From NCBI RefSeq assembly GCF_900114615.1, contig NZ_FOTS01000021.1, positions 1-64,000 of the forward strand: a stretch of DNA of 64,000 nucleotides. The letters run 5' to 3'. Every line of letters begins with the position of its first letter. Positions within the stretch are counted from its first letter, which is position 1. The translations under genes and the position numbers were made by a program. This stretch comes from Pelosinus propionicus DSM 13327 (GTDB lineage Bacteria > Bacillota > Negativicutes > DSM-13327). The notes beneath the pieces were generated by a model. It searched no databases, was not told the origin of the DNA, and saw only the letters and a program-made list of their open reading frames with translations. This document shows, in pieces, positions 7,984 through 15,731 of this stretch.

Positions 7984-8006
7984 AATTCTTAAAACCAATA
8001 ATGACA

Positions 8007-8756
8007 TTATCGATATTCTTTGTAATATTTTGCAATTTCATCACTATAACTGCCATCAGGTTTGTAAACTACAAGAGGCGGCAGGATTGTAAGCCCCGGA
8101 TTTGCCCCTTTAACGCCTTCAACTAACAGCATGACAGGCTTTTTATCTATACTGCTGTACACTAACTGTAATATCTTTGGTTCAATGCCCGCTTGACTCA
8201 TGGCAGTTAAAATCTCGGACATACGTTCCGGCAAGTGAACCATTGCAAAGCGCCCTCGACGATATTTTAGCAAATGACGCGCAGCGTTGATTACGTCTTT
8301 CAGAGTCGCTGTAACTTCATGCTTTGCTCTTGCCACATTGTTATTCGGACTTATGTAACCACCACCCACTGGACGATAGGGCGGATTGGATACTACCAAA
8401 TCATATCCTTCAGAGGGTAATATATCTTTTATCTTACACAAGTCTCCTTGTATAATCTTAACTTTCTCATCCAACTGGTTCAAAAGAACACTGCGCGCAG
8501 CCATATCCGCCATAGCCCGGCTTATTTCTAAACCTGTTACGTGATCCGCGCCTCTTGTCGTTAACAGAAGGGCAATCACACCTGTTCCGGTTCCTAAATC
8601 TACTACTTTGGCTCCTGATCTGACAGTAGCGAAACGCGATAACAATATTGCGTCTAAGGAAAAGCAAAATTCGTTTTCATGCTGAATTACTTTTAACTGA
8701 CCAATTAGTAAATCATCTATACGTTCTTCCAAACCGATTATAACCGAATTATCCAT
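8007..8756 (-). CDS. yabB: tRNA1(Val) adenine-37 N6-methyltransferase-like (YabB)
   Basis: A class I SAM-dependent methyltransferase of the TrmN6/YabB family. The SAM-binding motif VVDLGTGTGVIALLL and the catalytic VSNPPYRP motif, typical of N6-adenine or glutamine methylases, are both present. The start of the protein (LIGQLKVIQHENEFCFSLDAILLSRFA) is the usual YabB signature. Its ATG overlaps the end of ricT by 8 bases (ATGGATAA), implying translational coupling. The gene order holB-ricT-yabB matches Bacillus, except that yabA is missing between ricT and yabB. Target specificity is inferred from the family; Bacillus TrmN6 modifies A37 of tRNA-Val. Confidence 0.9.
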   Translation of the reverse strand: MDNSVIIGLEERIDDLLIGQLKVIQHENEFCFSLDAILLSRFATVRSGAKVVDLGTGTGVIALLLTTRGADHVTGLEISRAMADMAARSVLLNQLDEKVKIIQGDLCKIKDILPSEGYDLVVSNPPYRPVGGGYISPNNNVARAKHEVTATLKDVINAARHLLKYRRGRFAMVHLPERMSEILTAMSQAGIEPKILQLVYSSIDKKPVMLLVEGVKGANPGLTILPPLVVYKPDGSYSDEIAKYYKEYR

Positions 8757-9564
8757 TTAGGTCCTTCTCGACTACCTCTTCCCATGGAATAACAATAGTA
8801 TTGCCATTTGTCAGCAGAACCGTTGCATTCTTCTTCCCCTGATTTACAAATGTAACCTTTCCTTCTCCATCTACGGTTATAACATCTCGCCCTACTACTG
8901 GTGCAGGAATCTTCTTGCAGCAAGGTGCATAGGAATCATTCTCATATTTCAAGCAACACATTAATCGGCCGCATATGCCCGAAATTTTGGTAGGATTTAA
9001 AGAAAGTTTCTGATCTTTAGCCATTCGAATTGATACTGGTTCAAAATCTCCGAGAAAAGTCGAGCAGCATAAAGGTCTGCCGCAGCAGCCAATTCCTCCC
9101 ATCATTTTCGCCTCATCTCGAACCCCAATTTGCCTAAGTTCTATGCGAGTACGAAATACAGCTGCCAAATCTTTTACTAGATCCCTAAAATCAATACGAC
9201 CTTCTGCTGTAAAATAAAAAATAATTTTATTTACATCAAAAGTATACTCCACATCCACTAACTTCATATTTAAGTTATGAGCTTTGATCTTCTGCTCACA
9301 AGTAAAGAAGGCTTCTTTTTGCTTTTCTCTATTTTCTTCTACTTTTGCACCATCTTCAGCAGTAGCTTTACGCTGTACAGTTTTCAAAGGTGCTACAATA
9401 GCATCCTCTCCTACCTGACGCGGGCCAATAACAACTTCTCCATATTCTAATCCTCTGGCAGTTTCAACAATTACAAAATCACCTGCCACCAGAACAATTT
9501 CACCCGGTGCAAAATAATATACCTTGCCAGCCTTCTTAAAACGTACTCCGACTACTGTCTCCAC
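8749..9564 (-). CDS. ricT: RicT/YaaT PSP1-domain protein (RNA-processing Y-complex, Fe-S)
   Basis: In Bacillus RicT acts with RicA and RicF in the Y-complex that assists RNase Y mRNA maturation and affects sporulation and competence. The protein has the N-terminal VVGVRFKKAGKVYYF segment and a PSP1 domain. The middle carries clustered cysteines (GCCGRPLCC and GICGRLMCCLKYE), consistent with the iron-sulfur ligands described for the complex. The GTG at 9564 is chosen because GGGAGG lies 7 bases before it and the N-terminus then aligns with Bacillus YaaT; the TTG at 9570 is too close to that site. The start lies 2 bases after the holB stop. RicA and RicF are not encoded in the window. Confidence 0.95.
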   Translation of the reverse strand: METVVGVRFKKAGKVYYFAPGEIVLVAGDFVIVETARGLEYGEVVIGPRQVGEDAIVAPLKTVQRKATAEDGAKVEENREKQKEAFFTCEQKIKAHNLNMKLVDVEYTFDVNKIIFYFTAEGRIDFRDLVKDLAAVFRTRIELRQIGVRDEAKMMGGIGCCGRPLCCSTFLGDFEPVSIRMAKDQKLSLNPTKISGICGRLMCCLKYENDSYAPCCKKIPAPVVGRDVITVDGEGKVTFVNQGKKNATVLLTNGNTIVIPWEEVVEKDLNG

Positions 9565-9566
9565 CT

Positions 9567-10559
9567 TCAAACCTCCCTTGCCAAATCATATATTTTTATT
9601 AATAACGCTTCACTTGTGAGCCTTGTATTTGCATTGGCCAGCAGAGCCCGTCTAGCTGACTCCACTGCCCCAATGGCTGTTACTAGCCGACTTTCACTCC
9701 ACCTATCCGCTACTTCACACAAGTCTTCTGCAATGTCTATATTAAACAACAATTGCTTGCCCTGTCCAGCAACAAGCAATAGTATATCACGCAAGATATA
9801 AGTTATATACTTTATAAATGCCAAAATTTCACTACGCTCCATTTTTTCCAATATCCCAGCGGATTGCCAGACCACTTCCAACTTAGAATCCATTAGATTT
9901 TGGATTATCTCTAAGGCCTGATTACGCAGAGAAAGACCTTCAGGTTCCAACAGAGCAAGGGCAATTCCTATTCGTCCGCCGCTTAAACGAGCGGCAACTT
10001 GCGATGCTTCTGGAAAATACCCTTTTGTCATTAAAGCCTGAGCTAATAGATCGTCTGGTAAAGGTTGAAAAGCAATTACCATACATCGAGATAAAATTGT
10101 AGTCAGCAGCATTTGTTTATTGGCTGCTAACAATAGAAATACAATTTCCCCCGGAGGATCTTCTAGTACTTTTAGCAAACTATTGGCAGCTTGAGTCGTC
10201 ATAAGCTCAGCACCATCAATGATGCATACACGACGCTCTCCATTAAAAGATGCCATTGACAATTCCTGCTGCAGCGTTCGAATTTGTTCAATTTTAATAT
10301 TGGTTCCATCAGGAGCAATGAGAAGAAGATCTGGGTGACTGCCATAGGATATTTGCTGACAAGAACGGCAGAGACCGCAAGGGCGCTCTTCTTGGTCACT
10401 ACATAATAACGTTGCTGCCACAACATTCGCCACCAGGCTTTTGCCAATGCCTCTAGGCCCTGCAAATAAAAGAGCATGAGGCATGCGTCTGCTGATCTCC
10501 ATATGACGCAGCATGGCTACCTGCTCTTTATGCCCAATGATATCGTTCCATTTCATCAT
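9567..10559 (-). CDS. holB: DNA polymerase III delta' subunit
   Basis: Clamp-loader subunit that helps place the beta clamp on DNA. The AAA+ fold shows Walker A (FAGPRGIGKS), a four-cysteine zinc module (CSDQEERPCGLCRSCQQ), the DEAD-like region around CIIDGAELM and the sensor segment TILSRC. The 330-residue length is typical. Two consecutive ATG codons follow AGAGGTGCA; the first is used here, and the second would shorten the protein by one residue. The gene lies between yaaR and ricT in the conserved order, spaced by only 7 bases from yaaR, and is part of the same minus-strand operon. Confidence 0.95.
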   Translation of the reverse strand: MMKWNDIIGHKEQVAMLRHMEISRRMPHALLFAGPRGIGKSLVANVVAATLLCSDQEERPCGLCRSCQQISYGSHPDLLLIAPDGTNIKIEQIRTLQQELSMASFNGERRVCIIDGAELMTTQAANSLLKVLEDPPGEIVFLLLAANKQMLLTTILSRCMVIAFQPLPDDLLAQALMTKGYFPEASQVAARLSGGRIGIALALLEPEGLSLRNQALEIIQNLMDSKLEVVWQSAGILEKMERSEILAFIKYITYILRDILLLVAGQGKQLLFNIDIAEDLCEVADRWSESRLVTAIGAVESARRALLANANTRLTSEALLIKIYDLAREV

Positions 10560-10566
10560 TGCACCT

Positions 10567-11013
10567 CTATGTATACAGGTCGACTAGCATGCCACGAATC
10601 GCATCTTGTTTTGCCAGAATATCCAATTGACGTTCTTCTCCCAAACGTACATCTTCTGTTAAACTATCTAAGGTAGCATCTACCTTTTTGATGATTGTAT
10701 ACACCTTCTGTCTACCGTGACGATCCCAGCCTTGCTGCGATTGCAAAGTATACATCCGTCCTACAGCTTCACCAACAAACTGCCTGATCACTTCCCGATA
10801 TTTTTTGAGTTCAGCATAGGTTGGCACTTCACCTAAGCGCTTGCCACGTTTATCTATTTCCGCTAATAATTGATTTAACCTCTCGCGAGATTGTCCATCT
10901 TGGCTTTTAAGTAAATCAGAGGAAAAATGACTTAAAGATTTTTCCGCCTTGCCCCCCCCATCCCGCTCCACTAGTGAAGGTATTTGGGTAGCTCCTAAAT
11001 TATTTATTTTCAT
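10567..11013 (-). CDS. yaaR: YaaR family protein (DUF327)
   Basis: A 148-residue DUF327 protein of unknown function, conserved next to holB in many Firmicutes. The typical core is seen in RKYREVIRQFVGEAVGRMY-like sequence, followed by a helical C-terminus ending ILAKQDAIRGMLVDLYT. The sequence is rich in charged helices and has no signal peptide or membrane segment. The ATG at 11013 gives the usual MKINNLG-type start; an in-frame GTG at 11022 sits too close to AAAGG. It is followed within 7 bases by holB. Bacillus yaaQ, which normally sits upstream, is absent here. Confidence 0.88.
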   Translation of the reverse strand: MKINNLGATQIPSLVERDGGGKAEKSLSHFSSDLLKSQDGQSRERLNQLLAEIDKRGKRLGEVPTYAELKKYREVIRQFVGEAVGRMYTLQSQQGWDRHGRQKVYTIIKKVDATLDSLTEDVRLGEERQLDILAKQDAIRGMLVDLYT

Positions 11014-11243
11014 GTAGGTCACTGCCTTTCAAGCTATAATACACTAGCTTTACTATAATACTTTCATAAAAGAAATGATCTGCTCTTTGCCAGAGTGCTA
11101 ACTCTTTGAGCAATATCACCCAAGCTTACATAGGATTGCATCTAAATTATAATTGTTTTCCAGCAAATAATCAATTTATGCTTTTAACTTGAGAAATTAT
11201 CTTTACCATATTTACACGACTCTCTTACTTCGGTGCCGACTAT

Positions 11244-12584
11244 CTATCTCTTTTGACTCAACTTACGAAGCTCGCGGAATAAGAATATGCCAGTTAACAA
11301 AGCAGCGGAAAAATCTGCTATCGGACTTGCCAGCCAAACCCCCTGTAAGCCCAGCAGCCTTGGTAAAAGCAACACTAAGGGAATTAATATAAGCAATTGC
11401 CGCGACATACTAAGTACAATGGCATAACCAGCTTTGCCCACTGCCTGAAAATAATTAGCACCAATAATTTGAAAGCCAATAACCGGAAGCATACACAAAT
11501 TAATCCGCATTGCCTCAGACCCCAATAAAATCAGCTCAGGATTATCATTAAACAGCATAATAATCTGCTTATCAAAAATCTGAATGAGTAAGAAACCAAT
11601 TGTCGAAAATAAAGTTGCAGCACCAATTGCTATTTTCAATGCCTTTGTAACCCGATCATAATTTCCTGCTCCATAATTATAACCAATGATTGGCTGAAGC
11701 CCTTGGCTAATCCCAAAAATGGGCATTAACATGAGCATACCCATTCGATTGATAATTCCAATAGCAGCGACTGCCAACTCTCCGCTATACCTCAATAATG
11801 TATAATTAAATAAAACAGTAGTCAGACTGGAAGCAATCTGCATTAAAAATGGTGACATTCCAATTTCAAAAATATTGCGAACAATCCTTGTATCTAGCGC
11901 GAAATTCTTCTTCCGCAGCTTTAATACACTCTTCCCTTGCAAGAAATAAACGAGCACCCATAAAGCGGATACCCCTTGGGATACCACTGTGGCTAAGGCC
12001 GATCCACCAATTCCTAAGTGAAAAGTAAATATGAACAAAGGATTTAACACGATATTTAATCCGGCAGATATGAGTGTAGTGGACATGGCCATTTGAGGAT
12101 TCCCTTCAGCACGTACTATATTGTTCAAACCAAAACCAATATACATGAACGGACTGCCAAGAACAATAATTTTTGTAAACTCTCTTGCATAGGGCAGCAC
12201 ATCGGTCTCTGCACCTAACAGAATTAAGATGGGATCTAGAAATAACAAAACCACCCCTGTAAAAACTATCGATAATATCATGGAAAGAGTGAAGGCATTA
12301 CCTAATATTTTTTCCGCTTGCTGCTGCTGCTTCTCTCCCATTCTTATAGAAACAACTGCTGCAGCCCCAACTCCTACCAACATCCCAAAACCCATTAATA
12401 CAATCATAATGGGAAAGGCTATCGTCACTGCCGTAAGACCAATTTCACCTACGCCACGCCCTACAAATATACTATCGATAACATTATAAAAAGCATTAAC
12501 TACCATTCCGGTAATTGCCGGCAGGGAAAATCTCCATAATAACGTTGATATCTTTTCTTCTCCTAGAGAATGTGAACGATCCAT
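11244..12584 (-). CDS. MATE-family multidrug/cation antiporter
   Basis: A 446-residue integral membrane protein with about twelve hydrophobic segments in two homologous MatE halves. Recognisable family sequences are FSLPAITGMVVNAFYNVIDSIFVGRGVG at the start and IGYNYGAGNYDRV in the second half. MATE proteins export drugs or metabolites against sodium or proton gradients; the substrate here cannot be told. GGAGG lies 5 bases before the ATG at 12584, so the longer frame to 12605 is rejected. This gene is not part of the Bacillus-like block it interrupts: it and the kinase-like gene upstream sit between tmk and yaaR. It is closest to the MepA/DinF-like branch by eye, but this is tentative. Confidence 0.92.
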   Translation of the reverse strand: MDRSHSLGEEKISTLLWRFSLPAITGMVVNAFYNVIDSIFVGRGVGEIGLTAVTIAFPIMIVLMGFGMLVGVGAAAVVSIRMGEKQQQQAEKILGNAFTLSMILSIVFTGVVLLFLDPILILLGAETDVLPYAREFTKIIVLGSPFMYIGFGLNNIVRAEGNPQMAMSTTLISAGLNIVLNPLFIFTFHLGIGGSALATVVSQGVSALWVLVYFLQGKSVLKLRKKNFALDTRIVRNIFEIGMSPFLMQIASSLTTVLFNYTLLRYSGELAVAAIGIINRMGMLMLMPIFGISQGLQPIIGYNYGAGNYDRVTKALKIAIGAATLFSTIGFLLIQIFDKQIIMLFNDNPELILLGSEAMRINLCMLPVIGFQIIGANYFQAVGKAGYAIVLSMSRQLLILIPLVLLLPRLLGLQGVWLASPIADFSAALLTGIFLFRELRKLSQKR

Positions 12585-12654
12585 GGTACCTCCAAATTCT
12601 GTCATTCGTCTTGTCTATTATAACACTAGCTTTCCCATTGAAAAAATAGAATCC

Positions 12655-12700
12655 CCATAAAAAAGGTAGAAACTATATAATTTTATAGTTTCTACCTTTT
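12655..12700 (-). terminator. Terminator of the guanylate-kinase-like gene
   Basis: A 17-base perfect stem (12661-12677 with 12684-12700, built around GGTAGAAACTATA) and a 6-base loop. On the minus strand it runs into TTTTTTATGG. Confidence 0.88.
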
Positions 12701-12723
12701 ATAGTAACCATCCATTACTTTAA

Positions 12724-13248
12724 TTAGTCACATTTTTTACCTTGGCGGCAAATTTCTAATATTTGAGCACAAGCTTCATCTAACTGCCCATCATAATTTC
12801 TCACAATATAATCACAGTTAGCAGCACACCTCGAATCTAATACCACCTGCTCCATAATTTTTTTGCGTTTTTCACTATCGATCTCAGTTGGCAATCGCTT
12901 ATCCAGCTGGTACATAGGACAATCAATAAATACAGTAACTGCAAATGGGATGCGATGTTTAATCTGCTGTGCCCCATTCCAATCTAACGTAACCACACAA
13001 TCCTTGGTTTCCGCAATTTTTACTTCTTCCCTGCTAAGTCCAAAAAAGCTATTTTTATAAAGTACACTTTCTACTAAATCCACTTTTTTGAACTCTTCTT
13101 TTTTTACGAAATAATAGGCATCTTCAGACTCTCCTGGTTTTCTCAGTCGAGTAGTGTAAGATCTCAGCCTATGTATTCCACTCTGCCCTATCTTCTTTTC
13201 TATTGTGCTTTTTCCTGACCCAGTCGGACCAAGCAGAACAATCAGCAT
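12724..13248 (-). CDS. Guanylate-kinase-like P-loop nucleotide kinase
   Basis: The protein has a P-loop (LLGPTGSGKST) and the guanylate-kinase signature SYTTRLRKPGESEDAYYFV, which contains the GMP-binding tyrosines. It is 174 residues long, slightly shorter than standard Gmk (about 200), and the lid region looks divergent. It may phosphorylate GMP or a related nucleotide, or be a diverged paralogue of the housekeeping gmk, which is normally near rpoZ and is not seen here. The ATG at 13248 has GGAGGG 7 bases upstream; upstream in-frame ATGs at 13263 and 13254 do not. It has its own terminator and is inserted, with the MATE gene, between tmk and yaaR. Confidence 0.8.
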   Translation of the reverse strand: MLIVLLGPTGSGKSTIEKKIGQSGIHRLRSYTTRLRKPGESEDAYYFVKKEEFKKVDLVESVLYKNSFFGLSREEVKIAETKDCVVTLDWNGAQQIKHRIPFAVTVFIDCPMYQLDKRLPTEIDSEKRKKIMEQVVLDSRCAANCDYIVRNYDGQLDEACAQILEICRQGKKCD

Positions 13249-13445
13249 ACTCATTCCCTCCATACAAATCCAATATAATCTACAATGTATGATATAGTAT
13301 TACATTGTACATATAGTATCGATAATCCTGCATATTTTCTTTAATATACGCAATCTTTAGAAAATTAAATTATAGTTTAAAAATGTTTTGTAAAAGTTTT
13401 TGAACGACGACAGCACTAAGGAAGATGATTTTATTTTTTATAATA

Positions 13446-13474
13446 AAAAACAGCCTTATTTTTCAATAAAGCTG
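13446..13474 (-). terminator. tmk terminator
   Basis: Minus-strand hairpin with CAGC/GCTG ends at 13451 and 13474 and an inner TTATT/AATAA stem, followed by six T residues. It lies 5 bases past the tmk stop. Confidence 0.75.
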
Positions 13475-13479
13475 GAACT

Positions 13480-14163
13480 TCATTTGTTATTAACCAGAAT
13501 TTTTTGTACCGATTGATAAACGTCTTCGTGAATTTCATCCACTGTTTTTAACTTTGTTTGATGAATGCAGGGAATTTTGCACCAATGATATTTATCAGCA
13601 ATCAGACAATAGTTACTATAGCATTTCTCTAAATACTGTTCATCTCGTTCATGGATATCAGGAATTTGCTCCCCATTATTTTTAGCACGCTCTTCCCTAA
13701 GAACCTTACTATACACTGGCGGCATGTCGAGAAAAATCACACCATCCGGTATCGGTAAACCGAATTTCACAAATTCTAAGTCCCAAAGCCAATCCAGAAA
13801 AGCATCCTTTTCTTCCTGTCTTTGGATTTTTACAGCTTGATGCACCATATTAGAAGTCGTATAACGATCGGCAATGATAATTCCACCCTGTTTATAAAAC
13901 TCACCCCAATCCTGCTTGTAGGATGCATACCGGTCTACTGCATAGAAACTAGAAGCAGCATAAGGATTTACCGCATCAGGACTATTGCCAAAATCACCAT
14001 TAAGATACATTTTAATTAGTGCTGACGAACTACTCTTATAGTCAGGAAAGCTTACTTTGCGTACGGTTCTTTTCTCGTCTTTCAAACGATGGTATAGTTT
14101 TTCGGTTTGCGTTGCTTTGCCACTGCCATCTCCGGCTTCAATAATTATTAATTTACCATTCAT
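13480..14163 (-). CDS. tmk: Thymidylate kinase
   Basis: Phosphorylates dTMP to dTDP. The P-loop is IIIEAGDGSGKATQTEKL, with alanine in place of the usual threonine after the lysine. The dTMP-site region YAVDRYASYKQDW and the signature IIADRYTTSNMVHQ follow. At 227 residues it is a little longer than Bacillus Tmk. The ATG lies one base after the stop of the upstream decarboxylase gene and shares its operon; GGTGGAT provides the ribosome site. The pair yaaO-tmk is conserved with Bacillus. An insertion in the lid region (REERAKNNGEQIPDIHERDEQYLE) is typical of clostridial relatives. Confidence 0.92.
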   Translation of the reverse strand: MNGKLIIIEAGDGSGKATQTEKLYHRLKDEKRTVRKVSFPDYKSSSSALIKMYLNGDFGNSPDAVNPYAASSFYAVDRYASYKQDWGEFYKQGGIIIADRYTTSNMVHQAVKIQRQEEKDAFLDWLWDLEFVKFGLPIPDGVIFLDMPPVYSKVLREERAKNNGEQIPDIHERDEQYLEKCYSNYCLIADKYHWCKIPCIHQTKLKTVDEIHEDVYQSVQKILVNNK

Positions 14164-14164
14164 T

Positions 14165-15634
14165 TTAATCCACCACTTTAATTGTTTTTAATGTACAGTC
14201 TTCTGGTCCAGACACATGCATGCCACTTTGCTGGAGCAGTTGACAATAATCGATAATTTCCTGGGTTATCCGTTCTCCCGGGCATACTACAGGGATACCA
14301 GGAGGATAAAAGGTGACAATTTCAGCACAAATCATTCCTGCAGAATGAGCGAAAGGTACCATGCAGGTGTTACCGAATAAAGCCTCCCGAGGAGATAAAA
14401 TACCTTGAGGCGCTACTGGATAGGGTGCGTTAATGCAGCTTTCCAGTAAAGAAAAATCATAAGCTTTTGCATATTTTTCTGCCATATCCCGAAGAGCTGC
14501 CACCAACAGATGTACTTCTGGCTCTCGGTCCCCTAAAGTAATCAAAAAAAGAATATTATATAAATCAGAGAGCTCAACTTGTATTTTATACTGATGGCGC
14601 AAAATCCGTTCTGCTTCAGGACCTGTTAACCCCAGACCTTTGACTGTAACAGTAACCTTCGTTGGATCTAAATCATATATTCCTGGATTCCCCTTTTTCT
14701 CCGAACCAAAACAGTATAAACCAGATATTTTATTAATTTCCTGCCTTGTCCAATTTGCTAAGGCAATGGATCGCTCAATGAGTCTCGGCCCCTCTAAAGC
14801 CATTTGCATACGAGCTACATCCAAGGATACCAACATGATATAGTTAGGGCTGGTAGACTGAGTCAACTGGAGCATTGCTTTCAGATGAGGTACGCGAATA
14901 CGTCCCTCTCGGCAATGAACTAAAGAGCATTGAGTTAATGCACCAATAATCTTATGTGTACTCTGTGCACAAATATCAGCCCCAGCGTCCAAAGCTTGTA
15001 TTGGCAGACGATTGCTAAAACGCAGGTGAGGACCATGAGCTTCATCTACCAGTACCACCATGTTATGTTGATGAACAATACTCACAATTTTTTTTAAGTC
15101 TACAGCAACACCATAGTAATTCGGATTAATAATGAGAACGCCTTTAGCATCCGGATGCTGGAGCACTGTACTCTCTACCGTTTCTGGCGTAACTCCCATT
15201 GCCAGCCCTAAATCATTATCAACTTCTGGCTGCATGAAGATTGGAATTGCTCCACTTAAAATAATTCCACCAATGATAGAACGATGAGCATTACGCGGCA
15301 CAATAATTTTTTCTCCTGGACCCGCAACAGCTAATATCATTGCATAAATACCGCCTGTTGTACCATTGATAACAAAAAAACTATGATCTGCGCCGTAAAG
15401 CTGTGCCGCCAGAATCTGAGCATCCTTTATACAGCCATAGGGTTCATGAAAATCATCTAATTCTTCCATCAAAGCTAAATCCAAGGCGAGGGTACCTTTG
15501 CCTATTATTTTTTCCAGTGTACGATGCATGCCTTTACCTTGCTTATGGCCTGGAGTATGAAAAGGAACCACTTCCTCTTGAACATAATGCTGCATTGCAG
15601 CCAGCAAAGGTGTATCTGTTTGTTTTAATCGCAA
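14165..15634 (-). CDS. yaaO: Orn/Lys/Arg decarboxylase family (YaaO/SpeA-type, fold type I PLP enzyme)
   Basis: A pyridoxal-phosphate decarboxylase of basic amino acids. Conserved sites include PFHTPGHKQGKGM at the N-terminus, NGTTGG for phosphate binding, VDEAHGPHLRF for the cofactor aspartate, and STHKIIGALTQCS, whose lysine should form the Schiff base. The C-terminal Orn/Lys/Arg domain (YPPGIPVVCPGE) is present. At 489 residues it is of the short Firmicute type. Whether it decarboxylates lysine, arginine or ornithine cannot be read from the sequence. The start is a TTG with GGAGG 8 bases upstream. tmk follows directly. An 11-base perfect inverted repeat lies 19 bases upstream of the start. 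Confidence 0.9.
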   Translation of the reverse strand: MRLKQTDTPLLAAMQHYVQEEVVPFHTPGHKQGKGMHRTLEKIIGKGTLALDLALMEELDDFHEPYGCIKDAQILAAQLYGADHSFFVINGTTGGIYAMILAVAGPGEKIIVPRNAHRSIIGGIILSGAIPIFMQPEVDNDLGLAMGVTPETVESTVLQHPDAKGVLIINPNYYGVAVDLKKIVSIVHQHNMVVLVDEAHGPHLRFSNRLPIQALDAGADICAQSTHKIIGALTQCSLVHCREGRIRVPHLKAMLQLTQSTSPNYIMLVSLDVARMQMALEGPRLIERSIALANWTRQEINKISGLYCFGSEKKGNPGIYDLDPTKVTVTVKGLGLTGPEAERILRHQYKIQVELSDLYNILFLITLGDREPEVHLLVAALRDMAEKYAKAYDFSLLESCINAPYPVAPQGILSPREALFGNTCMVPFAHSAGMICAEIVTFYPPGIPVVCPGERITQEIIDYCQLLQQSGMHVSGPEDCTLKTIKVVD

Positions 15635-15652
15635 CCCTATCGCCTCCTTTTA

Positions 15653-15688
15653 TAATAGGTAATAGATGACACGAATCATTACCTATTA
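15653..15688. promoter_or_regulatory. Perfect inverted repeat upstream of yaaO-type decarboxylase gene
   Basis: TAATAGGTAAT (15653-15663) and ATTACCTATTA (15678-15688) with a 14-base spacer. It could be an operator or a 5'-UTR hairpin. A repeat with similar arms lies upstream of the other decarboxylase gene (21504-21530). Confidence 0.55.
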
Positions 15689-15731
15689 TGCCCCATTTAT
15701 AGAGAATGATAAATAAATACTACCACATAAT

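Noticed and set aside
7835-8056. Small frame with HKGHKDVQRTQR-like sequence
   Set aside because: It is the translation of the CACAAAGG repeat between genes and overlaps two real genes.
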